Below, one piece after another: positions 10,660 through 21,441 of a stretch of 64,000 nucleotides of DNA (its first letter is position 1; each line of letters starts with the position of its first letter). The position numbers and the translations under genes were made by a program. Origin of the DNA: Gyrodactylus bullatarudis (Eukaryota; Platyhelminthes; Monogenea; Gyrodactylidea; Gyrodactylidae); the NCBI GenBank assembly GCA_012064415.1, contig SSNU01000096.1:109953-173952 (forward strand), written 5' to 3'. The notes below the pieces were generated by a model. The model was not told the origin of the DNA. It saw only the letters and a program-made list of their open reading frames with translations, and ran no database searches.

Positions 10660-11687
10660 TCAAGAGTGAGCTATTACAAAGCAGCTTTCTTCATTTGAAA
10701 TACAATAAAACATGTTACAAGTTATACAATAGGTAGATATCTTTCTTTTGCAGATTGAACAGCCTTTGCGTGAATTGGGATTCTCAACTCTGGCTGGGAG
10801 ATGTTTCATAGAAGCAACTGACTCACAGGACAATTGAAGCATTGATTCATTACTTTTCCTAAGACTTTTTCTTGAGCGAGTGGTACATCCTTCTTCTTCA
10901 GATACGGGAATTTTAAACTTCTTCATTTCTGCGAAGCCTTGTTTGATTAAATCATCTGATAAATTTAGTTGGAAGTTCAGTAAATCAAGACAGTCTTCCT
11001 TGTCATTATTTCTTTTGTAAAGCAGCCAAGAGTTAACGATTGATGCAAATAGAACCCATTGGAATATAGCAAAGTACCTAAAATAATAATTGTTAATAAA
11101 AAAAGTCTTACCAATTTTTTGCTCTGTGGTTTGGCTGGTATCTAGACATGAAAGAATCGAATAGATCAACACCACCCATTGACTTGTTATAAACTGATAC
11201 GATTTCGGGATAGGGTACATCTATTCTTTTACTGCTTTTGGAGCACCAGCGTTTAATATTTGAAATGGGCTCAGCACCAGCAAAAGTTGAAGTGAAAGTT
11301 ACAGCTTTGTTGTCAAACCATCTTAGAAAGTAAAGTTTTTCAGACTCCGAATAGAGTAAATCGTAGCTGCCTCTGCCTTTTTTCTTGAGATCTTTATCTT
11401 GTAATAAAGATTTTCCAGTAAGACCCAAACGGTTTGATCTAATCTGGGGAGAAAGTAATGTTGACTTTTGGATGTAATCTTGTATCTCTCATGTTTTGGA
11501 TAATCGGTACAGTTTGGACCGTTTCCTGTAGAGGAGTTTCATTGAATAAGGGAAGAGCCGAGCATAAATAATCAATTTGGTCTTCAATCTCTTCTAATTC
11601 TTCATCAGAGTTTTCAGCATCTGGAATTAAGACAACTTGCCAAAAATCTCCCTTTCTTGATTCTTTATATGTTGCTTCACTATCCAT
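10660..11687 (-). pseudogene. piggyBac transposase, broken and internally deleted
   Basis: Starts at the ATG at 11687. The first 82 residues are acidic (NSDEELEEIEDQID), as in piggyBac N-termini. The frame then jumps to one (11108-11428) with GSYDLLYSE, IKRWCSK and NKSMGGVDLFDSF, near the end of the DDE domain, and again to a third (10660-11100) with FQWVLFASIVNSWLLYKR and the Cys-rich C-terminal finger (CSIC, YCITC, CISN). The middle of the catalytic domain is missing, so it cannot encode active enzyme. Its ends could still be mobilised by an intact copy. Confidence 0.8.
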
Positions 11688-11704
11688 ACCTTTAAGTGCC
11701 GTTT

Positions 11705-11718
11705 GGACATATATGTCC
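11705..11718. promoter_or_regulatory. Subterminal palindrome 2 of the piggyBac element
   Basis: Same 14-bp palindrome, preceded by GCCGTTT, 18 bp upstream of the transposase start codon. It may also act on the transposase promoter (inference). Confidence 0.6.
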
Positions 11719-12009
11719 TGTAGTTTGAACGTTAATAACTCTTTCTACCATCGAGTTACGTAATCTAATAAAGCTTCATCATAAAGTCAAGGTTGAATTC
11801 TATTGGTCACCTAAATTATAAAATGAAAAACATTGTTTTTCAATAAATCAAAAAAAATTCTCTAAATAAATCTTCAATTTTGAAATAGAAAAAATGGAAC
11901 ATAGTTAAAAAAACACATCATTAGAATGTTAAAAAGTTCATGATTAAGTGAAAAAAAAATCTTTGTAAAAAATTGAAAAATAACGAAATTATGTAGGTTT
12001 AAAATAGAT

Positions 12010-12023
12010 GGACATATATGTCC
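12010..12023. promoter_or_regulatory. Subterminal palindrome 3 of the piggyBac element
   Basis: Same 14-bp palindrome, immediately inside the right terminal repeat. Confidence 0.6.
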
Positions 12024-12099
12024 ATCGGCACCGAAAGGGTTAATATACTTTTGTTTCATGACCTGACATTGTTTTGACTAATGTTTTAGCTGATAACTC

Positions 12100-12430
12100 T
12101 TTATAAAGTTGGTAGATATGAAGATGGGAATCTATGATTTTTACAGAAACCTCGATTTTTTCTAAACAGAACTTTTCGTTATTTTCCTTGTCCCCAAATC
12201 GATTTTTCTCACAATTTTAAAGGTCTCCAAAATTTTTTAATCTGAAATTTGATCCCTTATGTTTTCTTCTTCATTTCTGTTGATAAATGAATAGTTTCTT
12301 GGTTTCGGCATACGCGAAGACTATTTCTAAAATTGGTTGATATGAAGTTGGGAATCTATGATTTTTACAGATCTCTTGGTTTTTTCATCAAGAATTCGAA
12401 TTTGTCAAAGATTTTCTGGAATCCTACTCA
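12100..12430. repeat. Two direct copies of repeat family R1
   Basis: 12110-12180 and 12335-12430 both begin near GATATGAAGWTGGGAATC, followed by TATGATTTTTACAGA. No coding content. It lies just downstream (3') of the unknown minus-strand ORF. Confidence 0.5.
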
Positions 12431-12637
12431 TGTTGCTCATTTTTACCTGTTGAAGAATAAAATTCTGAAAAAAATTATTTTTATGAAAAATATTGTCATA
12501 ATAATGAGTTTTTAAAATGATATGTGATAGAAAATAATTCCCTATATTTATAAAAACAATTTTTATTTGAATTAACAGGAATTTACTGAAGCCTGTATAT
12601 AAAAATTCTGAAATATCTATGTATAAAAAGCTAAAGA

Positions 12638-13324
12638 TCAACTTTCGGTCCTTCTCATTTCTTCAACCTTTTTCGCTGTGAATATGAAATCTCGAACAAA
12701 CTGGAATATTTTATGTATCATGAACATATCATGAGTAGGATAGTTTGTATCAACCGGTTCCATATTATAATATTTTCCGGCCAACGTTGCTTTTTTCAAC
12801 TTTTCTAATAAATTATTTGTGTGGGCAAGGCTTTTTTCACTTTTAATTCGCGCCTTGAGAAATACCAAGATTTCTTCATTCTTTTCTGAGTTTGGTTCAG
12901 CCAACGAATAGAATTCATCACACGTTTTACATGATACAAAATATTTCATCATCTCCTCAAAATTGGGATATCCAAAAGCTCTTTCTTCCTCTCTAAAGAC
13001 GAACGTGGAGTGACAATATCCTGTACCCTCAAGGAACGTTTTGTAAACCTTGAATAGGGACTTTTTACTTTCTGGAAACACTGCACACTCTCGATAATGT
13101 GTCTCATAGAAGAAATCCTTAGCCTCTCTGTTTTCTTTTTCATCTTTGAACCAAACGGCTCGGTGCGCGATAAAATATTCCATTTCGTCCTCATCGTATT
13201 CAGTTTGTTTCAAGATCGCTTTCATTTCATTTATTGCTGCCTCTTCGGTGACATTATTTTTCTTAATCCTTACTAGGAGCACCCTGAGTCGATGCTCAAA
13301 GTTTGGTTTCAAAACCCCAGACAT
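12638..13324 (-). CDS. Unknown protein, 228 aa, intact ORF
   Basis: A single uninterrupted frame from ATG 13324 to the stop at 12638. Not recognised. It is charged (many Glu and Lys), rich in aromatic residues in the middle (EDEMEYFIAHRAVWF) and contains Cys-x2-Cys (SCKTCDEF). No signal peptide or membrane segment is seen. A block of at least 316 bp is duplicated almost without change at 8571-8886, which shows recent copying within this locus. It could be a lineage-specific gene, an exon of a larger gene, or part of an unrecognised mobile element. Confidence 0.55.
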   Translation of the reverse strand: MSGVLKPNFEHRLRVLLVRIKKNNVTEEAAINEMKAILKQTEYDEDEMEYFIAHRAVWFKDEKENREAKDFFYETHYRECAVFPESKKSLFKVYKTFLEGTGYCHSTFVFREEERAFGYPNFEEMMKYFVSCKTCDEFYSLAEPNSEKNEEILVFLKARIKSEKSLAHTNNLLEKLKKATLAGKYYNMEPVDTNYPTHDMFMIHKIFQFVRDFIFTAKKVEEMRRTES

Positions 13325-14463
13325 ATTGAATGCAAATATGAATCACAATTCAAAATCTAAAACTTTCTACGCAATATATGTTGGATTTTACTTTCTCAAT
13401 TAGTATGAACAATTTTGTTTGAAATGCATATCTTTGGTATTTCATAAATATATTTTAATCGCTGTTTGTGCTAGAGGATAAGCTCCAATCTTAGGTTCTG
13501 TTCTGCAAGAATCTCTTTTTCTTTTTTTCATCTAATTCACTTACTTAGATATATCTACTTGTAACTACTTGAAAGTAATTTGCTGTTAGATTATAATAAA
13601 ATTTCTATTGACCAAAACAACATTTGAATTTCTCGATTGACAAGGATAACGGTTACAGAAGTTTACAGAGGAAAAGAAGAACCAAAACAGGTGAATCGTG
13701 TGTAAAGTTCTTATGATTTTACTAAGAATTCCCGTCCAATTCAGTAATTCTCACTTATTTACATGTTCAATGAACATTGTTCATAAACCTATAACCACGG
13801 ATTTTCAGTTAGGGATCCATCTAGATCAGATCTAGTGAACTCCCTTTTTCCTTGAGATCATGGAAAATTTTTATCCCATTTTAATTTGTTTGATCTGATT
13901 GGATCATAATGAAATTCGCGTTTTTATGCTTCCCCACCCTTTTGTCTATATTCTGACTGATATTTAGAAATCTCCTATAGAAATTCTTCCCTCGATGCAC
14001 TGATCATGATAGATCATGCTTAAGACTCAAGATGATTACTGGTAAAGAAAAATTAAGCTTTGTGTTTGACAACCATAGATTGGTTTCTTCATTTCAAAAA
14101 ATCAGATAGTTTTGAAAATATTTCTAAAATTCTTTTTTACGTAAGAACTACTTAATTGAGCTGGGATTCTTACGAATCACTAGTAGATCGAAAGAACCTT
14201 TCACACGATTCACTGCAAGGCTGTTTGAAAAATCAAAAAGATTTGTAAATATTTGACACACCACCCTCCGTGAAAGCACTTGATTAAAGTTGAAGGCTCT
14301 TGAGGTTTGTGTGTTCTTTTCTTTTCGTCAAGTACAAATTGGAACCTACTTCATGAATAAAATTAAGCTACCTACTTCCACATTGAATTATTAACATTAT
14401 TCAATAATAATAAATCATAACTTGGTTATTTATAGATAGACAGAGTGTAACGAAATCCATAAC
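13325..14463. other. No gene recognised; upstream of claudin-like gene A
   Basis: 1.1 kb of AT-rich sequence. It presumably holds the promoter and any 5' non-coding exon of the downstream gene. No diagnostic promoter element can be singled out. Confidence 0.4.
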
Positions 14464-17400
14464 ATGACGAAAAGGACAAAGAAGCCCACCTACATTGATG
14501 ACCATGTTAGGGATTTGGATATGGATCATACAGGGATTGGAGTGAAGCAATGCTATCTTCTCATATTCATCTTGGCTTTTTTATTTCTCCTAACATCAAT
14601 CGGCCTATGGATAGCAAGCCTTATCGATCAAAAGTGGATAGGCTATGCAGTTGATTCGACAACAGCTGGGACATCAACCACTGACATAACATTTCATTCA
14701 AGATACAGAGGAATATGGCTAGATTGCCTTGCCGTTCTTACCACACAATCATCACTTGCTTGTTAGTTTCCTTTTACTGAATTTTTCAGTTGATGTTCAC
14801 TCGTAAATTTAACCCTTGAAGTTCCAGAGAATTTTACGAATTTACAGTTGTTTTAATGCAATTATTTCTAGTTCAGAAGTTATCAATCAAAAATGGGTCA
14901 ATTTTTTAATCCGAAAACAGGTAATCTTTGTAGCTTTAACAGATAGATTTTAGGCAATAGCACATTTGAATTCTACAGGTATGATTACTCTATAAAAGTT
15001 ACATATGTTCTTACAGTGATTCTGTAAACTTATGTGAGTCTGCATAATCCCTAAAAGTATATGTATATTTTGCATTTTTTTCTGAAAGATTATAAAAGAT
15101 TGGAGTCTTGGTAATTTATTAAGTTCAATTTTAACCATTTCAGTATTTATTCAGCCTAATTGGCTAAGTTGATCAAAATTCTTTTACAGAGATCCTATTT
15201 CTATCGATTTTTTAAACTGATTTTAACCACAGTCTCAAGAAAATTCTATATTTTTGAGTCCTAAATTTCATTGGTATTAATAATATCCACTGATCTTGGT
15301 TAGAGAACTGCATCTACATTAGTTTAACCCTACTGGTATCAAAAAATAAGCAAACCAATGTTCCCAAAAGGGTCATTTTGACCCTGAATCATAAAACGAT
15401 TAACATTTTTCAAATTTTTTGTACAATTTATTTGCGATTTGAACAAAAATTAACTAAATGATCATTACAAATAGCTTTTTCACATTTATCACATATTTTG
15501 GTAGTTTTTTCGTCATATTGATCGAAAATCTCCTATGTAAGACACTTGAGGAACTTTCTTCGATCATAATTGGAATCTTCTTTTATCTCTTTATATAAAA
15601 TGAAAGAGTTAAGGGCTGAAATGTCTAAGATTTTGCAAAATAAGACGACCGGCCATCTATTTGTTTTCCTCTGACAAAAAAATGTAGAGATCATTTACAT
15701 CTGGGTTGAGGTGGAAGGAAGAGAGCAGAATTACATTTTATTTTGTTGTTGTCTCTAAAGCTGTATTTCGAACCAAATGAAGTATTTTTTGATATCAAAG
15801 GTGGAAGCTCGGTCTTGTTCCTTCTGATGCTTCCTACCAAAGTCATATTTTTGGCTGCAAGTTTTTCCAAAAGAGGAAATGAGGGGAAGATGTAGTGATG
15901 TTGTTTCCTTTGATGCTCAAATTTTCGATTTGTTCAAGGACCACAGTTTCACTCACATATTTGTTTCTTTCCTCAATTTCTTTTCCAGTATATATTTTTG
16001 AGTTAAAGATATAATTTTTCTTAGAGTCTGCAGCCATCCTACATTTCTACATTGAATATGAATTTTTTCAAATGAATAAATAGGTAGTCTGCAGACTCAC
16101 TGATTGTTGCCCAGGGATTCTGCACTATTCTTAAAGTCTTCAGGTTCACTGTAACTAGTTAATGGCTAACCAGGGAATCTAAATATCGAGTTTACAGAAT
16201 CCCTGGCTGACTAGACTATTTACAGACTATCAGGGATTCTCACATAAGTTCCCAAAATCACTGTTACATACATAAAAGAAAGAGTTTTTTATTCACAAAA
16301 TGAACTTATTTATGAAGTATGGCCTTTATCAATAAACCAAAGCTGTGTGTTCAAGAAAATTAATCTTATAATCTTTAATTACCCTGACCTATGTGAGCTT
16401 TTTCACCTTTCTCTTCACTGTTATTCTTTGAAGAGTTTTGGTGTTTTTTCAGCTTAAATTATATTAAATAATTATTATTTCAGAATTTGTAAAATATTAT
16501 TTTCAATCAATTTTTTCAAATTGGATTTTAATTCTAAAAGAGATTAATTCTTACAGCGTTTTCTCTATTGTATGAAAACATTGTTTAAAATTGTAAATTT
16601 CCCTTTAGTCATAGCAAACAACTTGGCCAGATCTGTATTTGGCGCCTGCTATTCCCTAACAATACAACAGAATACCGCCTTGATAGACAGTCGAAAGTCT
16701 CCAGTTGTCTATTCGTATCGACTACTCAATCAGGCTATTGCTCTGATTGCAGCCATCCTCTTATTCTTGACTGTTTTGTTCCTTTTTATCCTGTCGGTTT
16801 ATTGGTGCATCAAGAGAACAGTTTGCCCACGACTCTTTCGGCAATACCTCGTTAAAATTGGTTTCATTCAATTCCTGGCAGGTGAGTCCTTTTGATCTTG
16901 TATCATCTCATTCTATATTTCATGCTCAAAATTCACAAACCTTTGAAATGTTGGAATCAAACACTTTTCCAATCATTTTGAAATTTTACCTCTCGCCCTC
17001 CCTCCTCTTAAAAGCCTATGTATTAGAGTAGAGTCTATTCCAAGTTAGAATTTCCGATAATTTTTAAGCTTTGTTTTTCCCAATAAAGTTTCAAATTTTA
17101 CTACTTCAAATCGTTTTTTTCTAGCTTAAAAAAATTTCATTTTGACGCGAAATAATCTTCAAAATCCTTCCCTACTGTTGTATACGTGGGGGAAGAAGGA
17201 AGAGAGGTTTGAGTATTAATAGTATTCATCTTTATTTGATATATGGAAATGTATTCTTGATAGAACTTTAATCTTAATAAGTCTTTGAAATTAATTGTAG
17301 CGCTTTGTGCTTTGTTCAAAACGTCGTGGCTCGAAGCGTACAGGTCTTTGTTTAACTATATTTATAAAAGAGGTAAATTAATCATGAATATTTATAAGAT

Positions 17401-20400
17401 ATAATTAATGCAGGATATAACACCTACCTGATTAACTTTATTTCATTGCAGTAGGCCTTCAACTTCATACTGTCTTTATTTTGGATCAAGTAGTCTTTCA
17501 TAGAGCTGCTGTTCGGCATATATTTTCTATGAATATTTAGTCTTTTGGCTTGCATTGGGCTAGCTGCAGAAAAGGTGAAAAGAAGATGTAGTATTTTTTT
17601 TAAATAGTGATTGTTATAATTTAATAAGGCAGAATAAATTCGCAAAATTTTGTTGGCCTCCTCTGTTTTAACACTTTATCTCCCATTGTTACATCAGTGG
17701 AAAACTATGCTTTCTTGAGCAAAAATTATTCCTAAAGATAACTTAGGTTAACCTTACTAATTTTCTAATTTGTAGGATGAAAAAACATAAAGTTGGTTGA
17801 TATGAAGTTGGGAATCAAATAGGCGCCAAACTCCCATTTTTATTGATTTGAAAGTTAGCGGCTGATCAAAAAAGGTTTTTCAGAATCAAGCTTAGACAAG
17901 AAAGCTGACTAGCACCGTCAAATTACAGACAGTTACCCTATTTTCGAGAGTTTCTGATTTATCGAAATTTCATTGATTTTCAAGCAGTGAAAATGATCGA
18001 AAAATCGAAATTCAGCTCCCAAACGGCTATGCATCAGATGAGATTCAGTTGAGTTGATTTTCTTCTCGATCATGAAAAAACCTCTTTTGATCAACCTCCA
18101 ACTTTCAAATCAATAAAAATTTCCAGAATTAAGTCTGAAAAAAATGGATTTTGGCACTGATTTGAAATTTGAAAGTGGCCATATTTTTCATGAAAAAAAT
18201 TTTTTTTAGAATTTTTATTCGTCCAATGGTGAAAGTGGGCAACATGAGTAGGATTCGAAAAAATCTTTAACATATTCGAATTCCTGATGAAAAAATTCGA
18301 ATTCTTGATGAAAACATCGAGATTTCTGTAAAAATCCGAATTCCCAACTTCATATCAATAATAATTAGCTTTAATTAGTGGCATGAAAAGACATGAATAT
18401 TTGTGTAAAAAGTTCATTCTACATCCTTAAAAGATGTAGGATTAAGGCCTATCAAATAATTGAATATCGTTCAGGACATTTTTTCATTTTTTTCAAAATT
18501 CAACTCTCAGTAAATCCATGTGTAGTAAATAGCCAGAGAAAACTAAAATAAGAAAAATACTAAATTTTTCTAATGAAATGAAAATAAAAACTATTGAAAA
18601 GAAATACTTTATATTTGGAATATAAATCAAAATACTTGAAAATAAAACTTTTCTGGTTTTTTCGAGTGAAGAATCCAGAATGATCTTCGATCAACAAGTC
18701 AGGGTGAAAAAAATATTTTTTTCTTCTTGATCTCATCCGTTTTTCTGGGTCGATCACATGAGTAGGGGTTAAATTTCCTCGAAAATTCTGATTTTTGAGT
18801 TTAGAATTCTCTAACTCGTCAAATAAACTTTTTGTGAAAAAAAATTTTCAACACTGTTTTTGATCCAGGATCTGAGATCTGATCTTGATCGAAAATAATT
18901 TTTTTGTCTTCCTCAATTGATCTTTATCTACCCCTCTTACCGAGATATCATTTACTTGGTCCGCAATAAGAAAATAACTAAGAAAATCGTATTTTTTCAA
19001 CGTCAGCATCAAATCTAAGGCGAAGACCATTTCCAGAATAACTTTAGTAACGCTTAATTTGATTAATGAGAATTTATTTTTACTTTTTTTGACAGCATGT
19101 TTCCAGATAATTCTCTTCATTGTTTTCCATCAAATGATTCAGTATGAGAAAACCCATCTCGAACAAAGTTTCATGGACGTCTACTCAAACTGGGATAGTG
19201 TGAGTTTGATTTTGATTTGCTGGATTGTTTGTGATATAGTATCAGAATATAACAGCAGTTGTTAAGAAGAGAAAGAAAGCCGAGAAAACGCATGGTATCT
19301 GAATGAATCTTAAAGGGGCCTGATATAGTATGAGAGTATAATCAATTTGGTACAAATTGATTATTTAAAACGATTTATATAATGTTGGTTATGATGAACA
19401 TATTTAAAGTGTTTAGCTGTAATTATTACTACAATAAGAATATATCACATCGAGATTCTCGAAAGTTTCAGCATACTGTGTGAACTAAATCAGTTTGGTT
19501 AAAACAGAGAGAATCCCTCTTATTCCCAAGGATTAAAGTTTATACAAAAAAGCAATTTATTGAATACAAAATATCTCAAAGAGGTATTTGCAAAATTAGT
19601 CCATAGAATCATTCATTTAATCCGATTTAGTCTGTACTTTTCCATACCTGCGTGTATTTAGTTTTCACATTTGGCCTATTTTTATTTTTTTTAGTCAAAT
19701 CCTTTTCGAAAATGTAATTCTTTCATTATTTTTGAGCATTCAATTAATTTCCTCTGTAGACGGGACAAGGGACTTCCTAGAAAATGAGAGAAACTGACTC
19801 AAATCTATTTTTTTGAATCTGTATTCGAAAATTGGCAAAAAAATTGTTATTGCAGTTTTTATATTATTACATGTTTGTTTGAGGATAATTTAAGAGTTAA
19901 TCTGAAAATTGATAGAGAAATTAATTAATGAAATGAGTTAAGGACTAAAAAATAGCTTTTTAATACGCGAGATATTTTCCCATTAGAATGTCAAGAAAGC
20001 AACCAAGATGGCAATGGAGCAGAGCTACTATCTCGGCTGGGTCAGCATCCTATTCAACATTGTCAGTCTTCTATTTTTCTACATGGTGACATCGGCCATC
20101 TTGAATTGGCTCTACTGTGGATGTTGTCTTGAGTCAGCTTTCGCAGCTGTCTGTTGTCATAACTGTCTGTTCTTTTGTTGTAAAAAGTGTGGTGTATTTC
20201 ATAACCATACGACCAAGTGTCATTTAACAACACGGCGTTATTTCGCCTTAAACGCCGATAAGGAGAGATACCACCTCAATCATTTGTACCAGAGTGATCC
20301 CCAATTTCAGACCAATTCCTTGTATTTGAACTGGACGCCTGGCTGGCATAATGTGAGCATATATAAAAAGGTGTATTATTTTTCAATCATTCTAGTCCAA

Positions 20401-21275
20401 AAAGATGTTACAATTCGTTTCACACACTCCTTTCCTATCCTCAGTTTAAGAATACACTTTGAATTTTTGGCCACAAATTTGGTTAACATTTTATCTTAAG
20501 ATATGATGTCAAGCTAATCACATATTTGAAATCTACGGGTATGGTTTCTTTTCCTTCACCTCTGCTAATGGTTTTGTTCAAAAAAAACGTTTATTATTTT
20601 TTCTGGAATTTTTTTCAAAAACAATTCATCTTTAAATTATCAATGATAAACAAATTATTTAAAAAAGAATTACGTCTTGAATGAAAGTGACAATGTCCGT
20701 TGGGCCAATGGCATTGGCTACGGAAGGGTTAAATTATCAAAAGTAAAACTTGACGAATAGGAATATTAGAATTTGAAATTCGTTTAAACCAACATTTACA
20801 CTACATGATCAAGTTAAGAGAGAAAATTTTGTGTAAATATTTGTAAAATTAGATCTAATCGGAATTCATAATCAACCTTTTTCCAATACCCCTTCCAGAT
20901 GTTTCGGTACTGAGTACCTTCTTCAGTTTTATCTAAAAACTTGGTGTTGCATTGTATTCCTATTGGTCCAGATCTGAAAAACCATGAATATCTCAGTACC
21001 GAAACGCCTGGAAGACGCTTTGGAAAAAAAAGTTATATTCTGATTAAATTTACTAGTTTTTTATTAAAGAGTTTAGATTTCTCAATTGAGTGGCCATCAT
21101 TTTTCACAAAAATTGAAAATTGAAAGAAATTTTTCTTACTATTTAGAGACCTGTCAAAGGTAAAAGTAACATTGTAAGTCTCTTTTAATAATCACACGTA
21201 TGCATTCAAATCAAAATTTTTTGCCAGGTTCTCCCACCGAAGGAACTGGGGCCTGGCATCATGAGGTCAGGCTGA
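14464..21275 (+). CDS. Claudin-like four-TM protein with Cys-rich C-terminus (gene A)
   Basis: Exons 14464-14761, 16609-16881, 19096-19199, 20008-20352, 21228-21275; phases 1,1,0,0; 355 aa. First TM (YLLIFILAFLFLLTSIGLW), then an extracellular loop with W and the claudin signature as GIWLDC, a second TM after the first intron (ALIAAILLFLTVLFLFILSV), a third TM around CFQIILFIVF, and a fourth in exon 4. After TM4 comes a Cys-rich stretch ending CCKKCGVFHNH. Gene B on the other strand (49190-50428) matches in length, motifs and the first three intron positions and phases. The PMP22/claudin superfamily acts in membrane junctions; this Cys-rich subtype is not one I recognise. The last exon is inferred from a good acceptor, a short Pro-rich end and AATAAA at 21340. 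Large introns hold repeats. Confidence 0.75.
14809..15100. mobile_element. Repeat family R2 (piggyBac-like MITE), copy b
   Basis: Begins TTAACCCTTGAAGTTCC and contains the shared word CACATTTGAATTCTACAGG. Lies in intron 1 of claudin-like gene A. The right boundary is not clear. Confidence 0.5.
15324..16040 (-). pseudogene. piggyBac transposase relic
   Basis: Read from 16037 downward: an intact stretch DSKKNYIFNSKIYTGKE, then KGNNITTSSPHFLFW, then NMTLVGSIRRNKTELPP. These are three consecutive piggyBac DDE-domain landmarks. Further on, frames are broken, but the end (15428-15500) reads CDKCEKAICNDHLVNFC, the zinc-finger tail. A TTAACCC terminus lies at 15324-15330, with a GGGTC/GACCC palindrome just inside at 15371-15385, as in the element at 1-772. 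Old, dead copy in intron 1 of claudin-like gene A. Confidence 0.75.
16385..16545 (+). mobile_element. PLE 3' tail fragment
   Basis: Shares GAAGAGTTTTGGTGTTTTTTCAGCTTA with 62217-62243 (with small differences) and the complementary word in the minus-strand copies. Lies 50 bp upstream of exon 2 of claudin-like gene A. Confidence 0.55.
17137..17660 (-). repeat. PLE-related relic with intron-like segment
   Basis: On the minus strand, 17563-17660 resembles the PLE intron end at 37700-37830: AATCACTAT..., then ACTACA..CTTTTC, then TGCAG followed by CCCAATGCAAGCCAAAAGAC versus ACCAATACAAGCCAGAAGAC. Downstream frames (17428-17563 and 17137-17319) are open but show no PLE motif. A small independent gene nested in the intron is the alternative; it is not supported by any family match. 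Confidence 0.4.
17801..18357. mobile_element. Foldback element of repeat family R1
   Basis: Left end TGATATGAAGTTGGGAAT (17802-17819) is repeated in inverted orientation at the right (ATTCCCAACTTCATATCA, 18340-18357). The interior contains further R1 words in reverse (TTCGAATTCTTGATGAAAA). About 557 bp, non-coding, in intron 2 of claudin-like gene A. Confidence 0.6.
20485..20732. mobile_element. Repeat family R2 (piggyBac-like MITE), copy c
   Basis: The right end is GGAAGGGTTAA (TTAA 20729-20732), with a perfect palindrome CCAATGGCATTGG just inside (20705-20717). Shares CACATATTTGAAATCTACGG with the other copies. In the last intron of claudin-like gene A. Confidence 0.55.
20892..21016. repeat. 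Hairpin-forming repeat
   Basis: The word CTTCCAGATGTTTCGGTACT (20893-20912) is repeated inverted as CTCAGTACCGAAACGCCTGG. About 23-bp arms around an 80-bp centre. Likely a small inverted-repeat element. No coding content. Confidence 0.5.
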
Positions 21276-21339
21276 TGACCAGATGTCTTAATATATATGC
21301 TCACTCAAATGCCCACCTGTTAACTGTTCAAGTTATATT

Positions 21340-21345
21340 AATAAA
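21340..21345 (+). terminator. Poly(A) signal of claudin-like gene A
   Basis: AATAAA 65 bp after the proposed stop at 21275. Confidence 0.5.
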
Positions 21346-21370
21346 ATGACAAAAGTTGGATATAAATTTT

Positions 21371-21376
21371 TTTATT
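21371..21376 (-). terminator. Poly(A) signal of the PARP gene
   Basis: AATAAA on the minus strand, 66 bp beyond the PARP stop. The signals of the two convergent genes are only 25 bp apart, so their 3' ends probably overlap. Confidence 0.5.
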
Positions 21377-21441
21377 TTATAAAATCTTTAAAACATCTAT
21401 GGCTGGTAAAAAAAATATCAAGATTATCAAGTAGAAGCTCA

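Larger units (their letters stand above)
10453..12043 (-). mobile_element. Complete piggyBac-like element with internal deletion
   Basis: Flanked by TTAA at 10453-10456 and 12040-12043. Terminal inverted repeats are CCCTTTCGATGCCG (left) and its near complement CGGCACCGAAAGGG (right), differing at one base. A 14-bp palindrome GGACATATATGTCC occurs three times (10592-10605, 11705-11718, 12010-12023): near each tip and just upstream of the transposase start. Such repeated subterminal palindromes are probable transposase-binding sites (inference). Total 1591 bp including both TTAA. Confidence 0.85.

Noticed and set aside
17137..17645. Small nested gene on the minus strand in claudin-like gene A
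   Set aside because: The best splice junction between its two frames gives a stop or a short basic end, and its upstream part matches PLE intron sequence; reported only as a PLE-related relic.
20892..20940. Minus-strand CTGAAGA...GAAAC resembling a hammerhead core
   Set aside because: An extra base separates the core from the stem (AGGTAC...GTACC), no cleavage site or stem I partner fits, and the sequence is explained as an inverted-repeat arm.
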